Assembly (NCBI GenBank): GCA_016931955.1
Contig: JAFGDV010000014.1
Coordinates: 1 to 9,637, forward strand
Direction of reading: 5' to 3'
From: Candidatus Altarchaeota archaeon
GTDB taxonomy: Archaea; Altiarchaeota; Altiarchaeia; IMC4; QMZM01
DNA: 9,637 bases
A model generated the notes under the pieces. The model was given only the letters and a program-made list of their open reading frames with translations. It did no database searches and was not told the origin of the DNA. Numbering within the stretch: the first letter of the stretch is position 1; the number at the start of each line of letters is the position of its first letter. Positions 4,728-9,637 of this stretch are shown here, piece by piece. The position numbers and the translations under genes were made by a program.

Positions 4728-6740
4728 ATGAAGCCCATATTCCAGATATCCGTCGACCACCCGGACCTCAACAAAGCCCTCGAGATAGCAGAAGACGCCG
4801 TTTCCAGCAGAAGTGTGGAGATGATAGCAATCGGGAAAAAACTCATAAAAAGTGAGGGATTGCGAGCGGTCAGGGAGTTCAAGGAAAGATTCCCAGACAA
4901 ACGCATCATAGTAGACGTTGACATACTAGGCCGCTCCCGTAAACTAAAGAACGTGATAGACGCCGGAGCAGACGTTCTATTAATATCGGGCGACACATCA
5001 GAGGACACAATTAAAAACTTTGTCAAAGAGTTCAAAAAGAGCGGGGTAGAGATAATGGTCGACCTCACAAGGGTGCGATCGCCTGTAGACAGCTCAAAAA
5101 GATTACAGGAAATAGACACAGATTACCTATTAGTCGACCTAAAAAACCTGGAAAAGGTCTCAAAATCAGTAATCACCCCAATAGCAGTCGCAATAGATTC
5201 AAAAGAGGGCAATCTGGCTGAAGCAGTCGAACATGGAGCCCAGATAATAGCCCTGAGTGAATCAATAACCACGGCAGACAACATAAAAGAGGTTATCGAG
5301 GAGATCACCGCACTCTTGGAAAGAAAACATGGAAACGACACGCACCTTGACAGCGGATACATAGACATGGTAACGAAAGACCTGGACAACATAAAGAACA
5401 TACTACTAAACCTGGAAAAACAGAGGAGGGATGACGAAGAACATAAACTACAGATGAGGAAAGACCTGGAAGACATGGAGAACCGATTCAGAAACATACT
5501 GAAGATAGAACGCGACAAGATGGAAGAAGAAAGAGATATCCTGAGGAAACAAGCAGAAAAGATAGGAGAAGGATGGCAGAAGCTAAAAGACGCTGAAAAT
5601 AGGTTAGAGGAAAAACAACGAAACCAAGAAAGGGAAAACAAGAAGCGTTGGGGGAATCTGGTGCATGAGTTAGGAGAAGAGATAAAAAAAAGGACCACCG
5701 AACACGACACCAAAGAAGAAACCCGAGAGGCAATAAGGGAGGACATGGACACAGCAGGCGAACTCGAGGAGATACGGGATGAGTGGGAAGAAATGGAGAA
5801 AATATGGAGGGGAATAGACAAAGACAAAAAAGACATGGAAGAAAAAAGAAAGGCTATAGAGGAAGAATGGGGGAGAATAGAGGAGATGAAAAAAAGGGGG
5901 ATTGATTCACAAAAGGGGAACCTAGAACCTGAGGAAGTGGGATCAAAGGAAGGAAAAAGGGATGAAATCCTCACGGAGGAACTGAGCGAAGTAGAGGGAG
6001 AATGGAGGGAGATTGAAGACGTATGGACTAGGATAGAAGAAGACAAAAGAGAAATCGAGGAAAAACGAAAGGCTATAGGAGAAGAATGGGAAAAGATAGA
6101 AGGGATGAAGGGGCAAATCGAAAGAGACCAGGAGATGATAAAAGAGCAACTCAGGGATATGGAGGAGATGAAAAACTTCGGCGTTTCAAACCTCCCCAAA
6201 CTGGTTTCACGCATCACAAGTATAAGAGACCAGGAGATGATACAGTTAAATGAGCTACAGGAAGAGAGAAAAGAACTTGAGGATAGGAGGAAGGAGGTTG
6301 AAGAAGCTGAAAAGAAGATAAAAACGGAAAGAGGGAAGCTACTGGGGGAAATCAAAAAACTGGAAGAGGAATGGGGTAAAATCAAAGAAATCCGGAGGGG
6401 ATGGGAAAAAGAAGAAGAACTGAGGAGGACTGCAGGCAAAGCCATCGCAGATCTAGAAAAACTCAAAAAAGAACACGAAAAACAAAAGCCAGAAAAGAAA
6501 GAGAATCTGGTAGATGGGAAAACAAAGGAAACAATCAACAGGTTACTAGACCTCATCAATAAGAGGGGAGAGATTAGACTAAAAGATGCTGCAAAAGAGT
6601 TGAGTATACAGGAATACCTCCTGCGGAGATGGTGTAACATCCTCGAGAACAGAGGAATCATCGAGATAAAAGCGCCCTTGTTAGGTGACATAGTACTAAA
6701 AAAGGGTGCAAAGATGGACGAACTAACTGGTTCTGAGTAG
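4728..6740 (+). CDS. Inactive HPS-like TIM barrel fused to long coiled coil and winged helix
   Basis: Three regions are visible in this 670-residue protein. Residues 1-197 match the 3-hexulose-6-phosphate synthase/OMP decarboxylase fold (MKPIFQISVDHPDLNKALEI, KKLIKSEGLRAVREF, FPDKRIIVDVDI, DAGADVLL). Catalytic positions are lost: the DxKxxD motif reads DVDILG (63-68), the family Glu before GTPLI is Ala34, and the usual HTG segment is absent. A sugar-phosphate lyase role is therefore unlikely. Residues about 213-590 are a highly charged, Glu/Lys-rich coiled coil with regularly placed Trp and an internal 73-residue duplication. Residues 598-660 look like a winged helix (TINRLLDLINKRGEIRLKDA, then LRRWCNILENRGIIE). 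No signal or membrane segment is seen, so it should be cytoplasmic. I chose ATG 4728 because it matches HPS starts; ATG 4701 would add nine residues. I know no protein with this order of domains. Function is unknown. Confidence 0.85.
   Translation: MKPIFQISVDHPDLNKALEIAEDAVSSRSVEMIAIGKKLIKSEGLRAVREFKERFPDKRIIVDVDILGRSRKLKNVIDAGADVLLISGDTSEDTIKNFVKEFKKSGVEIMVDLTRVRSPVDSSKRLQEIDTDYLLVDLKNLEKVSKSVITPIAVAIDSKEGNLAEAVEHGAQIIALSESITTADNIKEVIEEITALLERKHGNDTHLDSGYIDMVTKDLDNIKNILLNLEKQRRDDEEHKLQMRKDLEDMENRFRNILKIERDKMEEERDILRKQAEKIGEGWQKLKDAENRLEEKQRNQERENKKRWGNLVHELGEEIKKRTTEHDTKEETREAIREDMDTAGELEEIRDEWEEMEKIWRGIDKDKKDMEEKRKAIEEEWGRIEEMKKRGIDSQKGNLEPEEVGSKEGKRDEILTEELSEVEGEWREIEDVWTRIEEDKREIEEKRKAIGEEWEKIEGMKGQIERDQEMIKEQLRDMEEMKNFGVSNLPKLVSRITSIRDQEMIQLNELQEERKELEDRRKEVEEAEKKIKTERGKLLGEIKKLEEEWGKIKEIRRGWEKEEELRRTAGKAIADLEKLKKEHEKQKPEKKENLVDGKTKETINRLLDLINKRGEIRLKDAAKELSIQEYLLRRWCNILENRGIIEIKAPLLGDIVLKKGAKMDELTGSE
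5772..6134 (+). repeat. Internal 219-base (73-residue) duplication in the coiled coil
   Basis: Protein residues around 349-396 and 422-469 of the barrel-coil protein align with a 73-residue offset. Trp353/426, Trp360/433 and Trp381/454 fall in register, and EEKRKAIEEEW (371-381) pairs with EEKRKAIGEEW (444-454). At DNA level, ggctatagaggaagaatggg near 5850 resembles ggctataggagaagaatggg near 6070. A second short repeat, agagaccaggagatgata, occurs near 6123 and again near 6225. The copies have diverged, so the duplication is not recent. Confidence 0.7.
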
Positions 6741-7472
6741 ACCCCTTTCTTCTAGAATGCTGTCTATAGTGCCCCCATATTTTCTCTCCGCCTCAAAGTC
6801 CTCCTTTTTCTTGCTATGATGTGTAATTAACGTTATCAAAAGCAATATCAAAAGCAATATCACAAATAGTATCACACCGATGTTGCCTGTTTTCTCAACT
6901 AGATCTCCTACAACTCCTGGTTTCTCTTTTGAGGTCGTCGACTGTACCGGATAGGATGGACGTAAATCCGGCGCAAGGGTTGTTGACGTTGTAGAAGCCC
7001 CTGTTGTGGTAGTCAACAGGGCCTTTGTAGTTGACGTAGCACGCATCTCCGAAGTTGTTGCCATACACTGCCTGCAGGGTCCGCCACAGTCTATTCCCAT
7101 TTCACAGCTTCCATCATGGCAGTTCTTTATCCCATCAAAGCATGTGGGCTTTGGTTTTGCGACATTCAGCACACCCACCTTGTCACAGCAGCTGCTTCCT
7201 CCATCAGATCTCCGCTCAACCTGTGTCGTGGCGATTATTGTCGAAGAAGTAGGGAAAAAAGTGGTGGAAGAAGAAGTAGGGAAAAAAGTGGTGGAAGAAG
7301 AAGTAGGGAAAAAAGTGGTGGAAGAAGAAGTTGTGGTAGGGCTTGTTGAGGTGGTGGTTGAACTGCTGGTTGTTGTTGGGATACTGTCAACACCTCCTCC
7401 ATTGATAATGATGGATGAAAACAAAAACAACATCAGACACGCTTTGGTGTTTGATTGTTTTGTTTTTTGCAT
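6723..7472 (-). CDS. Secreted, membrane-anchored Ser/Thr-rich protein with Cys-rich module
   Basis: This 249-residue protein has a basic N-terminus and a hydrophobic stretch (12-23) that can act as a signal peptide. A Ser/Thr-rich tract (33-83) includes three nine-residue repeats with TTFFPTSSS. A Cys-rich module (95-136) contains eight cysteines and ends with IDCGGPCRQC. A second Ser/Thr-rich stretch (139-181) leads to one membrane helix (about 197-217) and a charged tail of about 30 residues. The likely topology is an extracellular, probably glycosylated stalk with a cytoplasmic C-terminus. The DCGGPC pattern is known from disulfide-rich modules of secreted prokaryotic proteins. It follows the PLD-family gene by four bases, so the two are probably cotranscribed and may act together at the cell surface. 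Its last 18 bases overlap the 3' end of the convergent barrel-coil gene. The specific function is unknown. Confidence 0.8.
   Translation of the reverse strand: MQKTKQSNTKACLMLFLFSSIIINGGGVDSIPTTTSSSTTTSTSPTTTSSSTTFFPTSSSTTFFPTSSSTTFFPTSSTIIATTQVERRSDGGSSCCDKVGVLNVAKPKPTCFDGIKNCHDGSCEMGIDCGGPCRQCMATTSEMRATSTTKALLTTTTGASTTSTTLAPDLRPSYPVQSTTSKEKPGVVGDLVEKTGNIGVILFVILLLILLLITLITHHSKKKEDFEAERKYGGTIDSILEERGLLRTS
7240..7331. repeat. 27-bp tandem repeat encoding a nonapeptide stalk
   Basis: On the plus strand, units ending agggaaaaaagtggtg lie at 7243-7266 (shortened first copy), 7267-7293 and 7294-7320. A partial copy runs to 7331, and the bases just before 7243 are a degenerate copy edge. The two full 27-base units are identical. 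In the minus-strand gene they encode repeats of TTFFPTSSS, so copy-number change keeps the frame and alters stalk length. Confidence 0.93.
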
Positions 7473-7476
7473 TCTA

Positions 7477-8046
7477 TCATCTATTCCAGAGAATCTGGAA
7501 GTATTCTTCGAAGTAATCCGCTATGTGCTCTGCTATAATGATCACGTCGACCTCATTATTTCGTTCTAGGCCATAGTAGCTGAAGTTCGTCGATCCGAGT
7601 ATGACCACTCTTCCGTCGATTATCGCAAGCTTCGCATGGGTTGTCACATCTTTGCCGTCGTACTTCACCGGAATACCGTTTTCCTTCAAGTAATCGAATG
7701 CAGTGTTTTCATTGGCATATTCGTCCATCACGATCTTGACGTCAACGCCTCTCTCGTGCGCCTCTATCAGATCCTCGACAATAAGATTCTGACTGCTGTC
7801 AGGGTACTCTGGATAATACTTTAACTCAAACGCCACAATATGGATTGATTTCTTTGCATTCTGCAGGGCTTCATGTACGGCGGGGAAAAAACCCCTATCA
7901 GATACTGCAATAACGGAGCTTTGATCGACACAATAGGTTTGAGGGCACACCCTCGTTTCCGCGAAATGCACTACTTCCACACCCAACACTATGCCGATGA
8001 AGACTCCAACCAAAAACATCAGCAAAAGCTTCCTCTTGGACTGCAT
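7477..8046 (-). CDS. Membrane-anchored phospholipase D-family protein with one HKD motif
   Basis: This 189-residue protein begins with basic residues and a hydrophobic helix (about 7-24), either a signal anchor or a signal peptide. A mature domain follows with a short Cys34-Cys39 pair. The catalytic motif is complete: H137, K139 and D144 in THAKLAIIDG, followed by GSTNFS (151-156) and ERNNEVDV (161-168). One HKD motif and about 150 residues match Nuc-type PLD-family proteins, which dimerise to form one active site and act as nucleases or phosphodiesterases. If exported, it would act on extracellular nucleic acid or lipid; the substrate cannot be told. The ATG at 8046-8044 has no clear Shine-Dalgarno site. 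It is the first gene of a two-gene unit with the Ser/Thr-rich surface protein, divergent from the first Hsp20 gene across 50 bases. Confidence 0.9.
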   Translation of the reverse strand: MQSKRKLLLMFLVGVFIGIVLGVEVVHFAETRVCPQTYCVDQSSVIAVSDRGFFPAVHEALQNAKKSIHIVAFELKYYPEYPDSSQNLIVEDLIEAHERGVDVKIVMDEYANENTAFDYLKENGIPVKYDGKDVTTHAKLAIIDGRVVILGSTNFSYYGLERNNEVDVIIIAEHIADYFEEYFQILWNR

Positions 8047-8096
8047 CGAAGCTATATTAGAAAAGAAAACTTAATAAGATTCATGGGGTGACTTAG
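8047..8096. promoter_or_regulatory. Divergent promoter region and strong Shine-Dalgarno site
   Basis: Fifty bases separate the PLD-family gene from the first Hsp20 gene. TATA-like sequences are gctatattag (8051-8060) for the plus direction and the complement of aacttaataagat (8068-8080) for the minus direction. GGGGTGA at 8085-8091, five bases before GTG 8097, is the Shine-Dalgarno site that fixes the Hsp20 start. I saw no CTAAC/GTTAG palindrome of the kind bound by the archaeal heat-shock repressor Phr. Confidence 0.55.
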
Positions 8097-8672
8097 GTGA
8101 TAATAAAAGAGGATAAGGGAATTCTTGGTAGAATAAAAGATTTCTTCAAGAACACCAGATTCAGGATAAATGCGGGAGAAGACCTCACAGAATCACGGAT
8201 AAATGAGCTCCTGAAGGATAGATCAGACTCCCTCATGCCTGAAAGCGGCGAAGTCACTTCGAGGAAAATCTCTTTGGGCGGCTTCGATGTAGGGGATTTC
8301 ATGAACAGCCCCGAGAAGTTCATGGCTACCACAAAGAAGTTCATGCAGGATGCAGGAGACGAGTTCGTATTAACCGTGGAGTTCCCGGACGCTGAAAAAG
8401 AGGGCATAGAGGTTGAAGCCACCGAGAAGTGCATAAAAGTGGCTTATAGAGGGGAGAATAGAGAAGAAAAAACCGAAAAGAGGGGATGGTTTACATCGTC
8501 TACGTACTCAACATATAACCTATCATCCTTTGTCAGAATGTATCCCACACCCACACCAATAAACCCAGTCGAAACCCATGCAATCTACAGGGATGGGGTC
8601 TTGCTGGTGAGGGCTCGGAAGCTGGCTTCTGAGACATCGACTGGTAGGAAGAGGAGGATACCTGTTGGATGA
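8097..8672 (+). CDS. Hsp20-family small heat shock protein, divergent, GTG start
   Basis: This 191-residue protein carries an alpha-crystallin domain at about residues 88-176: DEFVLTVEFPDAEKEGIEVE at its start and AIYRDGVLLVRARKL (162-176) with the conserved GVL near its end. The C-terminal tail has IPV (188-190), the I-x-I/V motif with which small heat shock proteins join dimers into larger oligomers. The roughly 87-residue N-terminal arm is long, polar and unlike that of the neighbouring Hsp20. Such proteins hold unfolding proteins without ATP. GTG 8097 is supported by GGGGTGA five bases upstream. The next Hsp20 gene begins 65 bases downstream in the same direction. Both share YPTP in place of the usual LP segment before the last strands, suggesting a local duplication followed by strong divergence. 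The family call is good; the substrate is unknown. Confidence 0.85.
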   Translation: MIIKEDKGILGRIKDFFKNTRFRINAGEDLTESRINELLKDRSDSLMPESGEVTSRKISLGGFDVGDFMNSPEKFMATTKKFMQDAGDEFVLTVEFPDAEKEGIEVEATEKCIKVAYRGENREEKTEKRGWFTSSTYSTYNLSSFVRMYPTPTPINPVETHAIYRDGVLLVRARKLASETSTGRKRRIPVG

Positions 8673-8724
8673 CAGTATGCGATTTAAGGAATCAATCACA
8701 GATATAATAAATAAAAAATCTTTT

Positions 8725-8732
8725 GGAGGTGG
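8725..8732 (+). promoter_or_regulatory. Shine-Dalgarno site of the second Hsp20 gene
   Basis: GGAGGTGG lies five bases before ATG 8738. It is the strongest ribosome binding site in the window and shows that the true start is this ATG rather than the in-frame TTG at 8723, which overlaps the site. AT-rich gatataataaataaa (8701-8715) and atttaagg (about 8680-8687) upstream are possible TATA elements; the second has better spacing to leave this site in the leader. Confidence 0.8.
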
Positions 8733-8737
8733 TCTAT

Positions 8738-9178
8738 ATGAGGAGGAGACGAGACATCTTTGACGAGATCAGGAGGCTTTTCGACGAGATGATGTGGGAG
8801 TATCCTTCACCTTGGCAGCCCCAAAAAGCCCTACCAGGAGCAGGGTATCCTACAAGAAGAGAAGCTTACACGAACATGGTCGAAACAGACAAGGAGGTTA
8901 TCTTCACCGCAGAACTTCCAGGGGTGAAGAAGGACAACATAGACATCAACGTGACAGAGAATAGGATCGACGTAAGCGTTGAAGCCGAAGAGAAGGAGGA
9001 GAAAGAAGAAGCAGGAAAGTATTCATACTTCAGCCGCTATTCTGGATTCAAGAGCAGTTACCCTACACCAGTTCCAGTGGACGCAGAAAAAGCAGAAGCA
9101 AACTACAAAAACGGCGTACTCGAGATCAAGGCACCAAAACTGGAAGTCAAGAAAAAAAAGAAAATAGAAGTCAAATAA
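8738..9178 (+). CDS. hsp20: Hsp20-family small heat shock protein
   Basis: This protein has 146 residues, the usual size for archaeal Hsp20. The N-terminal arm RDIFDEIRRLFDEMMWEY is the typical amphipathic opening. The alpha-crystallin domain spans about residues 44-134 with TDKEVIFTAELPGVKKDNID, NRIDVSVEAEEKEE and ANYKNGVLEIKAPKL. The C-terminal IEV (143-145) is the I-x-I/V oligomerisation motif, set in a lysine-rich tail. It should form large cytoplasmic oligomers that bind non-native proteins under stress. The start is fixed by GGAGGTGG five bases upstream. It lies downstream of a divergent paralogue, with 65 bases between, so the two may be cotranscribed or separately controlled. A T-rich terminator follows. 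Confidence 0.95.
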   Translation: MRRRRDIFDEIRRLFDEMMWEYPSPWQPQKALPGAGYPTRREAYTNMVETDKEVIFTAELPGVKKDNIDINVTENRIDVSVEAEEKEEKEEAGKYSYFSRYSGFKSSYPTPVPVDAEKAEANYKNGVLEIKAPKLEVKKKKKIEVK

Positions 9179-9184
9179 AAAAAC

Positions 9185-9204
9185 CTTTTTCTTTTCTCTT
9201 CTTA
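9185..9204 (+). terminator. T-rich terminator after the second Hsp20 gene
   Basis: Seven bases after the TAA at 9176-9178 the plus strand becomes almost pure pyrimidine (cttttt, cttttc, tcttctt). Runs of this kind terminate archaeal RNA polymerase without a hairpin. The 46-base gap to the next start also holds aaataaaa (9210-9218), a weak TATA candidate. Confidence 0.6.
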
Positions 9205-9224
9205 TCACCTAAATAAAACAAAAA

Positions 9225-9602
9225 ATGGTGGACAGACTACTACTTGATGCAATCGTCTTCATACCCCTTGCATTCTTGATGGCCTTGGTCGCCAGTTTCA
9301 TAATCAAGGTATCTGGAGCAGGGAAGGATCCTGACCTTGGTAGATATGGAGCCCGGATGTTCTCGAAGAAGTGGTGGCTTTATGTACTTGTTATAGCCAT
9401 GTTTCTTATCTTCATGCCTGAGAAGGATGATATAGGGATCAACCCTCAGATAGAGGACTTTTTAACAGATGGCGTGTTCTTCCTGATAATTGGCTACATA
9501 CTAGCTTTTTGGTCAGAAAATATCACAAAAACAGTCGAGGATAAGACAAAAAATCAACAACCACACCCTAAAGGGTGTGGTATGTACTTACAAACACACT
9601 AA
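9225..9602 (+). CDS. Small membrane protein of unknown function, three predicted helices
   Basis: I do not recognise this 125-residue protein. Hydrophobic segments lie at about residues 6-28, 49-64 and 82-97, separated by a basic loop (KDPDLGRYGARMFSKKWW) and an acidic loop (PEKDDIGINPQIEDF). By the positive-inside rule the first loop is probably cytoplasmic. The charged stretch after residue 98 looks like a natural C-terminus near KTVEDKTKN, but the frame continues through PHPKGCGMYLQTH, which is encoded by a perfect DNA hairpin and its flank. This tail may have been added by an insertion that removed the original stop. ATG 9225 is the first start after a T-rich terminator; GTG 9228 is possible. 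No Shine-Dalgarno site is visible, so initiation may be leaderless. Confidence 0.65.
   Translation: MVDRLLLDAIVFIPLAFLMALVASFIIKVSGAGKDPDLGRYGARMFSKKWWLYVLVIAMFLIFMPEKDDIGINPQIEDFLTDGVFFLIIGYILAFWSENITKTVEDKTKNQQPHPKGCGMYLQTH
9561..9580. repeat. Perfect 8-bp-stem hairpin with TAAA loop
   Basis: CCACACCC (9561-9568) and GGGTGTGG (9573-9580) are perfect reverse complements around a four-base loop. The hairpin lies in the 3' end of the small membrane-protein gene. Such GC-rich, short-loop hairpins mark the ends of IS200/IS605-type elements. Read on the minus strand, the stem is followed after a few bases by TTTTTT, so it could instead terminate a gene entering from the right. The window ends too soon to decide. 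Confidence 0.75.
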
Positions 9603-9603
9603 A

Positions 9604-9637
9604 ATGTCAAAAACAAAGGAGGTGCAAGCGCAAGGTA
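9604..9637 (+). other. Possible start of a further gene at the right edge
   Basis: An ATG at 9604 opens a frame (MSKTKEVQAQG) that runs to the window edge. Eleven codons are too few to identify it. GGAGGTG at 9618-9624 resembles a Shine-Dalgarno site, but no start codon follows within the bases available, so it could serve a start just outside the window. Confidence 0.2.

Noticed and set aside
4728-5330. Active 3-hexulose-6-phosphate synthase of the ribulose monophosphate pathway
   Set aside because: The lysine and second aspartate of DxKxxD, the active-site Glu and the HTG segment are all missing.
5123-6691. A 522-codon open frame on the minus strand opposite the barrel-coil gene
   Set aside because: Its product is a Ser/Phe/Leu-rich sequence that is the expected mirror of Glu/Lys-rich coding on the plus strand; it has no recognisable domain or ribosome binding site.
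7240-7331. CRISPR array or regulatory iterons
   Set aside because: The copies are contiguous, in frame, and encode a nonapeptide repeat within a clear surface protein.
7006-7569. A 187-codon plus-strand frame opposite the surface-protein gene
   Set aside because: Its VVEEEVGKK repeats are the antisense reading of the Ser/Thr-rich repeat. The minus strand has a coherent signal peptide, Cys module and membrane helix instead.
8723-8737. TTG 8723 as start of the second Hsp20
   Set aside because: It overlaps the strong GGAGGTGG site, which is spaced correctly for ATG 8738.
9561-9580. Part of a tRNA or other structured RNA gene
   Set aside because: Only one hairpin is present; no cloverleaf arms or TTCGA-like loop occur around it.

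Overview
The window looks archaeal. Its strongest marker is a complete O-phosphoseryl-tRNA(Cys) synthetase gene (sepS), an enzyme of the indirect cysteine-tRNA pathway known from methanogens, Archaeoglobi and several uncultured archaeal lineages. Other archaeal signs are TATA-like elements of the TTTATATA type upstream of genes, GGTGA/GGAGGTG-type Shine-Dalgarno sites beside apparently leaderless genes, poly-T terminators, and small GTPase/Roadblock and KaiC-like proteins. A more exact lineage cannot be given from the sequence alone.

Layout. Positions 1-2084 (minus strand) hold a tight three-gene cluster, transcribed right to left. It comprises a fusion of a degenerate KaiC/RadA-like ATPase domain with a small Ras/MglA-like GTPase, a Roadblock/LC7 protein, and a partial protein (N-terminal domain faintly like DUF2226) that runs off the left edge in a tandem array of an octapeptide. 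A short AT-rich region with a duplicated TATA-like element lies upstream of this cluster. Positions 2200-4625 hold two divergent metabolic genes, thiL (thiamine-phosphate kinase, minus) and sepS (plus), separated by only 44 bases. Positions 4728-6740 encode an unusual 670-residue protein: a hexulose-6-phosphate-synthase-like TIM barrel lacking its catalytic residues, then about 375 residues of charged coiled coil, then a winged helix.

Converging on it from the right (6723-8046, minus) is a two-gene unit for a membrane-anchored phospholipase-D-family protein and a Ser/Thr-rich, Cys-rich, membrane-anchored surface protein. Diverging from that unit are two Hsp20-family small heat shock proteins (8097-9178, plus), followed by a small three-helix membrane protein (9225-9602) whose 3' end carries a perfect 8-bp-stem hairpin that may be the edge of a mobile element.

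How the genes may work together. The GTPase/Roadblock pair has the composition of bacterial MglA/MglB-type switches, and the third gene may be an effector or scaffold. The PLD and surface protein probably act at the cell envelope. The two Hsp20s form a holdase pair. The pseudoenzyme-coil-winged-helix protein is the least explained gene in the window and the best candidate for something undescribed.
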